A DNA stretch of 64,000 nt. It comes from Thereva unica. Taxonomy: Eukaryota; Arthropoda; Insecta; Diptera; Therevidae. The notes beneath the pieces are model-generated. The model made no database searches. It was not told where the DNA came from and was given only the letters and a program-made list of their open reading frames with translations. Location of the stretch: positions 161,525,850 through 161,589,849 of the forward strand of contig OX465283.1 of NCBI GenBank assembly GCA_949987705.1. Reading direction: 5' to 3'. The position numbers and the translations under genes are program-made. Positions 11,601 through 23,700 of the stretch are shown in pieces (position 1 is the stretch's first letter; each line of letters opens with the position of its first letter).

Positions 11601-12279
11601 CGCCATGAATTGTCATTTTTGACGTTCGCTATCATGCTCATCTATGTTGTCAACCTATACTTTGACATTTAACCTCAAAGTGTCTTCTTTTCTGCTTTGA
11701 AACTTTCTCGCAGGGCTATCGAAAAGCTTGCGCAAATTTGCGTCGCATTTTTGCATTTACGAACTCTGTGCAAACGCATGTTGGCTTTAATGAAACTAAT
11801 GCAAAAGCAAATATGCACAAACTGCATTACTGAAAGCACTCTTAGTTTTGAAATTTCGAAACAGTGATCTAAAGTGCAATATGGATTTTAGCGTGAAGAG
11901 AGTAGTGGGTTCGACCCAGGTGGACTCTTCCGGAAGTGGTCGCACAGAAACAGGTTTGGGTATATTTCAAATAAGATTTACCTAAATTTCTGTTGAATTT
12001 TTATAAAATTTTGCGTTGCATTACAAAATTATTTATTTCACGTCCGGGATAAATTTTTATGTTTTTCCCGGACGCGTAAAGGGTACTGAGATCATCGCTG
12101 CCCTACTGCATCGGGTATCTGGGAACATGTTGCGACTTTCTTAATTTGTTTGCATGGACCGATAATTTCATTTCACTTATAGTTCGAAAAAATTGTAAAT
12201 TTTGAGGTAAGTCGTGTAAATCGATATTATTCATACTTAGAGTGAATTCCAAAATGCATCACTGCGGTATCACTGCAGA

Positions 12280-12443
12280 ACTCAGCGGATTTGAAACGAC
12301 AAATTCGACATCGCGTATTTCATAATCGCGTGAATCTTCACTCCGAATTTTTGATTTAATTGAATCCGCGACTCCGGATTTGAGAATCGCAAAGTGTCAA
12401 ATCCGCACTTACTTCCGATCCGCCGAATCTGGGAATTGAGGCC
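12280..12443 (-). repeat. Truncated copy of the long-TIR MITE at 51626-51929
   Basis: The segment ending tctgggaattgaggcc at 12443 matches the reverse complement of the left half of 51626-51929, including tgagaatcgcaaagtgtcaa and cacgcgataat-like sequence in inverted form. The other terminal repeat is absent. Confidence 0.75.
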
Positions 12444-12459
12444 AATATCTGTTATTTTC

Positions 12460-13320
12460 CAAATTTTCGTTTATTGCATCCCTATTATAACTTGATTATT
12501 TATAAATTTTGCATAGAAGGACTATCAAGACTATTTGTATATGTGAAAAAATAAAGAGAGATCAATCCACAATATATCACCACCTCTAACTTACAGTAAC
12601 TTGCACAATATTAAACTAATCAAAGTCAATGTTGTTATATCAATTCATTTTCCAAAAATAACACTTTCAAAATTAATTCCAAATAGCAATTTAACAAAAA
12701 AAAATTTAATAGTGTTTTCTTAAAATATCGCACGAAATATGTAGAATTTTGAACAATAATTTATCATATACAAAAAAAAAACAAAAAAGAAAAGAAAAAA
12801 TGCAGTAAGTTTAGAATTTTTATACAGTTTGAGCGTAGCTGGGCTAATAGCCAAAATTCCTATTCAGAAAAAAGACATTATTAGTTAATATTTACTAATT
12901 TACTATACAATATTTATAGTGTACAGTATTTTATATATTCTATATACTTATTGAAAGAAAAAAAAAGAAAGAAACCGCACAATGTAAGAAATATTTTCGT
13001 AAGCAGTTAAAAAATACATAGACAAAATATATATTTTAAACCTAACACTTTTATAAAGAGATGCTCTCTAGTTTTATATAATGAAAAATTAAAAAAAAAA
13101 CATGTAAAATATCTTATTTAATAAAAATATATTATATTTTTGATGCATGTATATATATGTGTTTATATATGTATATATGCATATATATATACATATATGT
13201 ATATATAAATATATATGAATATATACATATATTTGTATATATATGTATATTTATATATACATTTATGTGAAGAAAATATACCAAGTAAATAAAACACTTT
13301 TATATATATTGTTCTGAGAT
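12460..13320. other. AT-rich stretch with TA-type microsatellite
   Basis: No gene is seen. Positions 13142-13265 hold an impure (TATA/TATG)n run. An AATAAA near 13289 could be a distal poly(A) signal for Hairless, but only if transcription runs through the MITEs at 10.6-12.4 kb. Confidence 0.5.
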
Positions 13321-13496
13321 TAATTTTTTGTTTATTGGAATATTTTTACTGATAATTTATTTCTATTTTGCTGAGGGTGGCTTCCATTGCCAGAAAGTAA
13401 GATAAATTAAACGTAAGTTTTGATAAAGACGTCCGAGAAACACAACGAGCATCTATGCCTCAATACTTGATGAGCTGGCTGCATGAAGAATGACTT

Positions 13497-13680
13497 ATGG
13501 TCCGTCCACCCGACGCAACCAGAATTGCGCAAAACTTGTTTCCATGAACTTTATATAATTTTTCAAAGGCGCGAGCATAAGTACGTCACCAAAGCAAACG
13601 TAAAACTTTTTTTTTCATAAAAAAGCAGGAGTAACAAAGGTGTTTTGCGCAATTCTGGTTGCGTCGTGTAGACGGACCAT
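13497..13680. repeat. 184-bp MITE with about 40-bp terminal repeats
   Basis: The left end ATGGTCCGTC...CGACGCAACCAGAATTGCGC and the right end gcgcaattctggttgcgtcg...GACGGACCAT are inverted copies over about 40 bases with a couple of mismatches. The interior is simple sequence without coding potential. Confidence 0.85.
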
Positions 13681-13734
13681 TTCAGTAGTTACCAATGTAA
13701 GTAACAAAGGTAATGTATAGTTACAGGATTTGAA

Positions 13735-13879
13735 GGGGCCCATATATGTGCGAACAAATCTTCAAGCGCGTTTGATTTTCTTTAAACAGTTGCGCAACAC
13801 ATCAAACGCCCCATACAGCGGGAAAATGTTTGCACAACGTGCTGCGTTACACAAATTGTTCGACAGCGTATGGGCCCTT
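13735..13879. repeat. About 145-bp MITE with GGGCCCATA ends
   Basis: ggggcccatatatgtgcgaa on the left and the inverted form ttgttcgacagcgtatgggc on the right pair imperfectly. Internal caagcgcgtttgat and atcaaacgcc also pair. It lies 55 bases after the previous MITE and looks unrelated to it. Confidence 0.65.
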
Positions 13880-14261
13880 TGACGGTTAGGAACGCATATC
13901 TAATATCAACTAACATTAATGCAACGCCTTCAAAATTAACTTCTGTCTTATATCTAACTAGTTGGAAGCCGGCGATATGGCGTGCGCCAAAACAATTAGG
14001 AATCTCAAAATCGCTTTTTCCGTGTACGAAAGTACATTCGAAAAGAAAAGGGTCACCGTTCGTTTAAAATCCGAATCACCAGCTATAGGGAGTATTGTTA
14101 CCGGTAAACGAATTTCGAAGGGGAAATTACAATGCACGTGCGCTTGAATTTTATCCATGCACGAAATGTTAATGTGTGTGAAATTGTCATTTTCCCCGCC
14201 TGCCTTTAAATTTCCAAATATTGTGGTGCGCATTATAGCTTCCGTTTATAAACCCAAGTAA

Positions 14262-15400
14262 CAAAATTCGTCTCATAAGACTCTACTAGTGTCTTATGAG
14301 AGGATATTCGACTTTTTTAAGAGAGTATCACTCTCATAACTTACTCTTATAGAACACTACAAGTGCTTTATGAGTGCGTTGTGAGAATTAAATGGCACAA
14401 TTATGAGAGTTATTTTTGTCTTATAAAAATACCTTAGCTCTCTTTGCAAGGGTAACTATAAGGGCGCTGTAAGAGCTATACTCTCCTTAACGGTGCTGTT
14501 AGAAAGGGAGCAATATATGGAAAGGCGATGTTGTTTAGAATAAAATAATTTTTATGAGAGTTATTTGCTCTAAATAACTGTCATAAAAATCTATTCGAAA
14601 AATATAACACTTAAGAATTTAATATTTATTATGTATGATAATAAACTTTAGAATTCGATTTTTAACGAAAATATTAGTCGCAATTTTATTGCGATTGAAA
14701 CTTTACCGATAATAACAACCATTCTACCTCGATAAAAATCAAAGCGCCTTAAAAATAATCAAACTTTAAAATATTATTTGAAATTTTATTTCTTAAGAAA
14801 AAAATAAAAGCTTTAGTATCGCTCAATAATTTATTTTAAATTGATTTATCATCTGAATGAAATAACTTTGTATACTTTGCGCATATTCAATTTGGTAAAT
14901 TAGGTTGATTTGTGGAATTTCGTTTCAGTATAAAATTCTATATTAAGCGAAAGTATGGCCGCTCGATTGTTTAAGTTTTTTTATAAGAACAAAATTCTGG
15001 TTATGAGATGGTAGTCTTTTTGCACTAATAAAAGTCTTCTTATAAATGTTTTAACATTTTTCGTCTCATAAGAGCATTTATATAAGAAGGGATATACTTG
15101 AAGTCTTGTAAGAACTTTCTTATAAGTGTCATAACACTCATAAGGACATTTTTTTGACAGTTAAAGCCTTTGAGAGTAAAGCTTTAATAAAAAAGACACA
15201 ATAAGAGTAGAGGTTTTCTTGCACTCAATATAAGAGTATAAACATTATCTCATTATGAGAATGAAAGGCTTAGTAACTCTAGTAGACTTATTATCTCATA
15301 ATAATACTACTATGAGTGTTAATTTAATTCTTATTACAAGAGCTATCTTCTTGAGGGTATCGAAGAGTGTTAAGAGAGTCTTATGAGATAATTTCACAAT
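14262..15400. mobile_element. Foldback-like element built of CTCATAAGA motifs
   Basis: Both arms of this 1.1 kb block are dense in degenerate CTCATAAGA/TCTTATGAG words in both orientations, for example at 14274, 14294, 15062 and 15378. Around 14277 the left arm reads tctcataagactcta, and the inverse of the right arm reads tctcataagactctc. The centre (about 14570-14980) is AT-rich and lacks the motif. The arms-and-centre layout is that of foldback elements. No coding frame is present. Confidence 0.55.
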
Positions 15401-16324
15401 TTCCAAGAGTTTTTCTCTGGAGAGTTTGTTAGTTGGGAAGCCCTGCCAAGCCCTTCGAGTGATTTTTTATGGGTCCAAATTATAATTTTGCACGCTTTAA
15501 GGACTTTGACAATACGGGAGTTTTTGCTGATGTTACATGTAGGTGTTTCTATTTGGTTTAAATTCAATGGGAGCTTGGGTGCTGAATGCACTGTCCGTCC
15601 ATCAAGTAGCGTTGATGCAATTTCGGATGATGTCACTGCTAGGGCAATTTCATTCTGCATTCGAATCGACGCCGAAATCAAATCGTTAAGAAATGTATTG
15701 CCTGTATCGCATATACGAAAAAAACCCAAGTCTTTGTCTTGCGTGGTTCTTCTATGGTAGGCTTTTGTTAGTTATTAGTAAAAATATTTTTATCTTGATT
15801 TTTATTTATTTTAGGAAGGAACGGGATGGCTTTTAAGGAGGAACTATAACAGTTAATTTTTTATATTTATTATTTACTTTCAGACTGAAATAATACTGGC
15901 CCCCATTTTTGTTGCCGAGTGACGTTACAGCGGTCCCATTGGCTTTAATCTCACATTCTCATTGTCGATCTAAATGACTCCTGCACCTGCACCGAGAAGT
16001 GTCGCATTCTGATTGTCATGGTGTGAAGTGATATTTTTGTCGAGACCTTTGTTGGTATCGACAGTTGGAAAAGAAGCGTCAAAGACGAAAGAAGAATAAA
16101 AATTTGTTTCAAATGGAAGGAGTAACGGAGTAACGGATCAGATCATCAACTAAATTTAACTAGCACTTCAAGTAGGCAGAGAGTATACGGGGTCGAGCTT
16201 TTCGACTTCTCAAGATATATGGACAGAAAACAAATTCAGTATAAGTTGTCTTTTGGTAACCGGCATTTTTTTAGGAAGTGTTACCAGTGCACCAAGTGCA
16301 CTCAAGATTTGTGCACAGGAAAAC

Positions 16325-16815
16325 GAAACTCTCACTCTACAAAACAGCAATACGACCAGTACTGTGTTATGGTAGCGAGACTTGGACTTTGACCCAAGAC
16401 GTAGACTAACGGGTCAACAGGATTGAGAGAAAAATTCTCAAATGCATAATAGGCCCAACCAGAGAGGATGGAATATGGCGAAGAAGATACAACAACGAGT
16501 TGTATGAAATTTTTGACGACCCACAACTCTCAACTTTAATAAAAATTAACAGACTGAGACTAGCCGACCACGTAATCAGAATGGTAGACAATCGTATCCC
16601 AAAACGACTTGTAGATCAGAAATTTCGGGAAGTAGGCCAGTAGGTAGACTCAGGAGGTGATAGATAGACTCTGTGACGGCTGACGCAGAGGCCATGCTCA
16701 ACATCCGGAATTGGAGACAGGTTGCAAGGGACCGTCAAACTTGGAGAAATGCCCTAGAAGAGGCCAAGGCTCGATGGATGGATGGAAAAACGCACTGGAA
16801 CAGGAAAAATTTATG
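16325..16815 (+). mobile_element. Non-LTR retrotransposon C-terminal fragment
   Basis: With frame changes the + strand reads TAIRPVLCYGSETWTLTQD, then RKILKCIIGPTREDGIWRRR, then LRLADHVIRMVDNRIPKRL. These are the YGSETW, R-R-Y-N-x-E-L and H-x-x-R-M blocks of RTE-like ORF2 tails. It ends about 60 bases from the mRpS11 stop on the opposite strand. Confidence 0.8.
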
Positions 16816-16876
16816 AAATATAAAAACTAACATCAAAAAAATTATTTAGTTTACTATTTGAACAATATTTTATAAA

Positions 16877-19122
16877 TTACAATTTCCTCTGTTTACGTGG
16901 CCTTGGAGGCATCCAAGATACAGGTGTAGTATCAGTAATTGAAACTATATTTAATCCTCCCATTTGCAGTCCTTTGATAGCAGACTGAATTGAAAGAGAA
17001 GATAGAAAGTTATATATTTATTTAATATAAAAAAGTTTACTTACCATACGACCAGGCCCCAGTCCTCTGACCTGGACTCTCAAGGTTTTCCACCCTAATT
17101 CTGCAATTTTTGCGCTAATGTTGATTGCTGTTGCTTGAGCAGCAATATTTGTGCCCTTTCTAGTATTTTTAAATCCTTCAACGCCACATGAACGTATTAA
17201 TCTGGGTACGCCTGAAATAAACACTACTTTTAATTTCATTTCTTTTAACATAGGCTGTCAGCTAGTGACAGATTTAGGTGCCCCATTTTATCATGCTAGC
17301 CTCAAAGAGAGTTGAAAGGTACAGATAAAATATGGGCGAGATACCCCTCTTATTTCTGTTACGAAATGAAACACTGTTGCTGTGGTCCATCTCAGCTGAT
17401 TTTTCTCACAGCCAGTTTATAGGTGGCTAAGAGCATTCCCATCTGGGTTAAGTGGGGTGTCCTTTCCACTACGGTTTCTGTCTAGCAAGCTCATCTGCCC
17501 TACAGTTGCCTCCCCCTGTGACGCTGCAGTGGTCAGATAGATGAAGAGAGGTGTTTATATTCAATAGCTCAGAAAAAATACCAGAGCCTACACTGTTACC
17601 AATTTTTAAGCCATCTGTATATATACATAATGACCCAGTCGGAATAACCCCATCTGTCCAGTAATCTCTGGCCGGAATGATGGTATTGAAACCTTTCTCC
17701 AAGGTCCACGTTGGTGTAGTGTAATCTAGGTTGTCCGCAGTGGTGACGAACCTCCTAAGGATATATGAGTGACCATGGAGCCCATCCAAGTGAAATTTTT
17801 GTCCTGGCGGCTGTCCAGGCTGTTATTTGCCCAAAGGAATAAGATGAAATAGGACATACGGCGTGGCTGTTGAGATGTTTCTCATTACACCACTAATACA
17901 CAGCTCAGCTGTTCTTTGGACCTTTTCCAGTATCTTACGATACGCAACTTTCTGCAGTGCAGTGCAGTGTTTATTGTTGAGATGTACTTGCCAGTCACCA
18001 CCAGCACAATGTCATCAGCATAGGCCACCGTAGTGCACCCACACTCCCTTACGGTTATCAGCACTTCATTGACTGTTATATTCCAAAGGAGCGACGATAG
18101 GACCCCACCTTGCGGTCCAACCCGTCTGAGTTCTTCGGAAATCCCCGACCAGACTTTATGACCCTGCACCCCAGCAGCTGATCAATAAAGAACTTGGAGC
18201 ACTCATCAACACCCAGACGCCGGAGTGCCCCTGTGACCGCAGAAGACTCAACATTGTTGAAAGCACCTTCAATATCTAAGAAAGCAGCCAGAGTGAACTT
18301 GAATTCAAGGGAATTTTCAATACAGTTTTCTATCAATGCTTTGCTTAATATGAATTTCCACAAGTCTTTCTAGAATCTTGAGCAGAAAGGATGTGAGAGA
18401 CATATAGGTCTCAAGTCCTTTGGATTGTGGTAGGAGATTTTACCCGCTTCGGAATGAAAGCCAACTTCGCTGCTTTTTTTGAATTGTTTACTTAATGTTA
18501 TTGCTAATCTCTTCTTTCATATCTTTAACTCTTTTACTTGTCCTTGAGCTCCACCTAATCACTATTGTTATTATTGCTCGCTGCCCAAACTCCCAGACTT
18601 TGCTCTATCTCATTATAGGAATACAAATTCACCATAAAAGGTGATTTTTTCAGATTTTCTTGTGACTGGTTGCTTCGAATACCAAAACAGCTGATAGTAT
18701 CAGGAATAGTGTCTCAAGTTTAAGCAAGCAAGTATATTTACCTTTATAGTCCGTCACTGATATTATTGTATTATTTGGCGATACTTTAATATTGCACATA
18801 GGAAGCTCTTTATAGGGGATTCCATTATACAACTCTTGCGAAGTCGAAGCATCTGGGAAAAATCCCGATTTCCTAGAATTGCACATATTTAAATAAAAAA
18901 CGATATATGTATAAGGAATAAAACATACCCTTGAATCAAAGTGTCAACATCAATAGATTTTTCACCGATTGTGCCTTCATCCTTTGCAGGTAAGGAAGCT
19001 AGCATTTCTTTTCTATCCTCTACTTTGTAGAGTGTTGAAGTTGCAGAAATGCTTCTGTGTTGACAAATTTTTAGCCCAGAAAAACCCCGAAGGACATTCT
19101 TACAGCCATTGGATAAAGCCAT
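16877..19122 (-). CDS. mRpS11: Mitochondrial ribosomal protein S11 (uS11m)
   Basis: This is a small-subunit protein of the mitochondrial ribosome, in the platform near the 3' end of the small rRNA. Exons on the - strand are 19122-18929, 18872-18742, 17211-17045 and 16984-16877. All borders are AG/GT, the phases fit, and the product is 199 residues, the usual length. The N-terminal exon looks like a mitochondrial targeting sequence ([16 protein letters not shown]...). The uS11 core reads [14 protein letters not shown], then [20 protein letters not shown], then [14 protein letters not shown] [10 protein letters not shown], then [17 protein letters not shown] and [10 protein letters not shown] at the end. 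The 1.5 kb intron between exons two and three holds a dead non-LTR element. The start ATG at 19122 is the first in frame. The gene is divergent from Hr96, about 1.6 kb apart. Confidence 0.95.
17465..18640 (-). mobile_element. Dead non-LTR retrotransposon inside mRpS11 intron
   Basis: On the - strand, broken frames give [20 protein letters not shown] (palm start), [31 protein letters not shown] near 18005-18040 (the catalytic YADD) and later [19 protein letters not shown] (RNase H). The order is that of an R1/jockey-type ORF2. Several frameshifts and stops are present. It points in the same direction as the host gene. Confidence 0.85.
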
Positions 19123-19255
19123 TTATAAAAATAATTGCTTATAACAATTCACTTCTCACAAATGTGGGTAACAAACCGGCCCGGTGAAAGGTTTAGTTAT
19201 CTTTTCTTCAAACAGCTGTTTTTTGACATTTGCTGTCACCCGGGGTTTTAGATAT

Positions 19256-19300
19256 ATACCAGGTTTATAAGCAGAGTTTTCTTCCGGGGTTAAAAATTTG
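19256..19300 (+). repeat. Possible relic of the TTTATAAGCGGAG MITE
   Basis: The words ggtttataagcagagtttt and cttccggggtt resemble the ends of the element at 46053-46499. The match is short, so this is a weak call. Confidence 0.3.
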
Positions 19301-19814
19301 GATTATAGGATTTATGTAAAATGATTCACAATCACAGCTTCAAGTTGCAGGATTGGAAGCTTTCATTGTGAATAAGCACCCCCAATAGGCCCTAAAGGCT
19401 CAAGTAGGACCGTTGTTTTCTGTATTTCTTTGATATGCCGCCCGCTTGAATGGCCAGTTTCACACGAGCCAACAGCCAACCAACAAAGATCTGCTGTCAT
19501 CGTTTATTCCCCTTTGAAGTTGGATGAAAAATTGCATGGGCTTTCACACGAGGCAAATTTTCCAACCAACTGTACGTCAGAATGCTTTGCTTGTTGTTGT
19601 TGTTTTAAATCTTAATTCTCTTTTCTGCTGTTTTTCTCTCTCTCTCCCCTTCTAGTAAGAAGAAACAACAACACCACACAGCTGTCAAAAAGTTGACTCG
19701 GAAATCCAGTGAAAGAGTTGGTTCAAAAAATCTGCCCACCCCTCCGTCGTCTTTCACAAACGAGCCTTCTCTTCACCCTCTTCTCCACAAACGACGTTTT
19801 CAGTCGATTTTTGT

Positions 19815-20105
19815 TGGTTCATTCCAATGATCGAATCCAGCGCTGGAATTATGGATTGGAATCATGTGATCCGGTACTGGAATGTACCTATTCCAACGAA
19901 CAAACGAGTCCAGTGACTAGATTGACATACTACCTTATCATTCCAGTTCGCTCATTCCAGCTCCACTGGAATAGTGTGGACGATCAATCCAGTGCTGGTT
20001 TAACTCGCTGATTTACTGAACTGGAATATTGTGGACGGTATGATCCAATCCAACACTGGACTTGACTGATTTGATGGATTACTGAACTGAAATAATGTGA
20101 ATGGG
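19815..20105 (+). repeat. CCAGTG-rich repeat, copy 3
   Basis: It aligns in the same orientation with 30678-30955: the words ggtactggaatgtac, cattccagctccactggaat, gtgtggacgatcaatccagt and ctgatttactgaactgg have counterparts there. The unit is full of CCAGTG/CACTGG words. It lies between the divergent starts of mRpS11 and Hr96. Confidence 0.7.
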
Positions 20106-20713
20106 GTATCATGCTCTCATGGAAAGTTTATGGAAATGTCAAATTTCCAACTTTTAAAAACAGGCGGAACGGATTTGGTTCTGTTTGAGTCTTTACAAAT
20201 GCTTTCTTATAACTTTGGCTTATGCCGAAAAATTTTGGTTTAACTCTTAATTCGTACTATCCCGTTTAATTCACATTATTAAACTATCTAATTGAATTTG
20301 AAGTCAACAACTCAAACCGTCATATAAACAGAATGACAGTTCGTCGATACGAGCTGTACCAGTACCATATTTAATAGATTAGTATTTGATGAAGTGTTTA
20401 AACTTGACCCACTTTTGAGCGGTGTAGAAGTGCTACAGGCCTGGAAATCAGAAGCAGTAAATGCAGGGAAAGGGCGGCCCTACTATTTCCATTCACAGTG
20501 TTTATAATAATAGAAGCCAATGTTGAAAATGAGTTGCCTTATGTTTAATGTATATTAGTGATTTCAGCTTTATTTGATCTAGTTTTAAAACGCGTAAAAC
20601 AAACTTCTGAGCAAATGTTGAGTACAAATTGATAAAGGAAATTTAATTTTCAATAATAGAGATTTGTTTTAGGTGGAAGAAGCAATATAGTCATATGAGT
20701 TTACCGAGGATTT

Positions 20714-23700
20714 ATGAAAATGAGCCGGTTTGATCTCTCGAATTCAAGAAAATTTTGTATGGTATGCGGTGACAAAGCTCTAGGATACAACTTCAATGCT
20801 ATCACCTGCGAGAGCTGCAAGGCATTCTTTCGTAGAAATGCTCTGTTGAGTAAAAAATTTACCTGTCCATTCAATGAGAATTGCGACATAACTGTTGTTA
20901 CACGTCGTTTTTGCCAAAGGTGTAGGCTGAAAAAGTGCTTTAGGGTAGGCATGAAGAAGGAGCATATTATGTCAGAGGAGGATAAGCTCAAGAAGAAAGT
21001 TAAAATACACCAAAATCGGGTTAAGCGTAGCATGACATCAACATCATCAACAACTGAAAATTATGAAGAGAAACTTGGAACTGAAAATTGGTCACAATTG
21101 GAGCCGTTTGGCGATAACCAGGAAAATATTGGACTTGTGACGACTTCCCTGTGCAGTACGCAAACTACTGCCGAAATTGTTGATTGCTTGATAGAATGCT
21201 CCGAGAACGCATTGCAAACCATTAGCCAGTTGGCGAATACCAAAGAAGAAATGATTGAGCTATTAATGAAAATTTGTGATTCCCCTGCTGATGCACTGAA
21301 GCTTGCTAAGTACTTCTTAGAGAATCCAAGCGGTGCTATTAATATAATTCGAAAGATCACCAATAACTCTTTTGATACATTTACATTTTTAATGAAACTA
21401 ATGTCGGCTCCCAGTGAAACCAAAGAAATTATGTTTAAAATTAGTTCTACGCCCGATGCACTCTTAGACTTCCTCGTTAAGCTATTGCGGTCGCCAAAGC
21501 AAATAGACGATATAATCAACACATTTCACAATGCTCCTTGTGAAGCTCTGTCCAAGATAAATAGTATGATCAAAGTGAACGATATGTCAGAGTATAGTAG
21601 TAACGCTAATACAAGTGATTGTAGTATGATAAGCTCGATGCTAGATAATTCCGTTCAAAGCCCAAAGGCGAACTTGTCGAATGAAAGTACATCGACAACC
21701 AATTGTATCCCAAGCAAAAATCCAGCTACCCCAGTAGATCAATTACCCAATCCTGGTGTTAAACAGACGAACGACGATGCACCCAATATTTTAGAAGATA
21801 TCGAAGATAAATTCATGCAGCCGAATTCAATCGAGTCGGTGCTGTGCGATGCAATAAAATTGGAATATGAAACGTTTAGGTCATTGCCTCAGCTGATTGG
21901 TGACCGGGAACTCAATGAAGCTGAACGTGCCAGATTGAATGAGTTGACATTGGCGAGCAAAGCCTTATACTATCCGGTGGATGATGATTTGTCCAATCTG
22001 ATTAATGACGATGAAAGGATGAAGGTATTAAAATTCTTAGAAATGCATCACCTCATCTCATCCATTATCACATTTTTTATTAATTTCATTTTTTATTTGA
22101 TTAAGAAAGAAAATTTTGCCGGCTTAAGTTCTAGTCGGTCGTTTTACAATAAAATATTTAAGTATAACAGAAACGAAATAAAAATAAGGCGGATGTCTCA
22201 ATATTACAAAAAGAAAGTATTGATATTTCATGTTTTAATTAGCAAGTAACTGACCCTCCATGTTTTCCCATATTTATTCTTTACAAATTTAGTTTTACGA
22301 GTTTTTTTTTGTTTCTTCTACTAAAATCTAAGGGCCATGTGCTGAAAGTCGAGTCGTGTGGCATGACAAGTCGTTTGAGTTGAAGATAGTGACCTTTCAG
22401 TCCAATTATGGCTTTTTAAGCATGGGGGTCAGAGAGTGGAAAGGCTAGGTTGAGCTTACTGCCTGTGTTGAAAGTCATAATTCGACTGAAACGTCACTTC
22501 CTTCAGCTTAAACGACTTGTCACGCCACACGACTCGACTTTCAGCACAGGGTTCTATGGCTGGTGCTATGTGTCGATCTATATATCTTTCGTTAATGAAG
22601 TTCCCAAAACCATTATTTATTCATCGGTACAAAGCTTTTCATTCACCGTGGCATTAAATTTATAATCAATAGAATTTTTGTGTAATTTATCAATTATAAT
22701 TATGTTGGTGTGGATTTTTTCAGTGTGAGCCAATGACAATGTTTGTCAAAGTCTTAACCTGACATTTTTTCCTTTGAAACAATGTCGGAATATTTAGAAA
22801 AAATAGATAGGTATAGTGACTTTTTTCGTCTTTCTTTTTCCCTTTTTTAAGCCAGAGAATTTCCTGAAACAGGGGTTCAAAACCTTGAAGTTTTTAATAT
22901 CAACCTTTTTAATTGGGGAAAAATCATCGAAATTTTATTTGTAATATTTTTTAACTTCACTTATGGCCCTAGTATGGAGTCCGAACGGCATTTCGAAAGC
23001 TGATTCAATTGTAAATTGTGGCCCCTAGTACGATTCTCGTCATACAGTCGAACAAGTAGTACTACGATTCTCGATCGTAGTGAACCGACTCGATTGCAAT
23101 CGATGAGGCCTCGGTAGCCTAGGGGGTGAGACTACGTTCAGACGGCGTTTTTGTTCTCGTATACCGTATACGGGATTTTGTATTCGTGTAAATCCCATAT
23201 TCGTGAAATTTGTTTTCCCGTATACCGTACGAGCTTGTGACTAAGATTCGATAAATCTCGAATGTATTTTATCGAATGTGTGATCAAGTGGCGTTGTTTT
23301 ACATTGCGTCGTTCATATGATCCAAATTTTCCCGAATCTTGAACTAGTTTGTACTAGTCTGTAGTTCGAAATCGTGCGTCAAATGTTATTCGCCAGTTAA
23401 ATCTTTTCAAGATGGAAGACGATTTGCCGATATCAATCGAATTATTTATTTCATTAATTAAAGAATGGCCTAATTTGTGGGATAATCAGCCTTATTCTCG
23501 TTGTCGAGTGACGTGACAGATGTGTCACTTCGACCTTAAATTGGTTTTCTTATTGTTAATCTAATAAATTTCCGGCAAGCAAATCAACTACATTCGTATT
23601 TAGTTGTCGCAAGGTGGCGTGTGCAGTGACATTTTCCTCGATACGTCTGAAGGCATCGACAGTCACGTCACTCGCCAACGAGAATACCACCTAGTGACGA

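Noticed and set aside
13142..13265. Regulatory or origin function of the TA-rich run
   Set aside because: It is a plain impure microsatellite; nothing in it supports a specific role.
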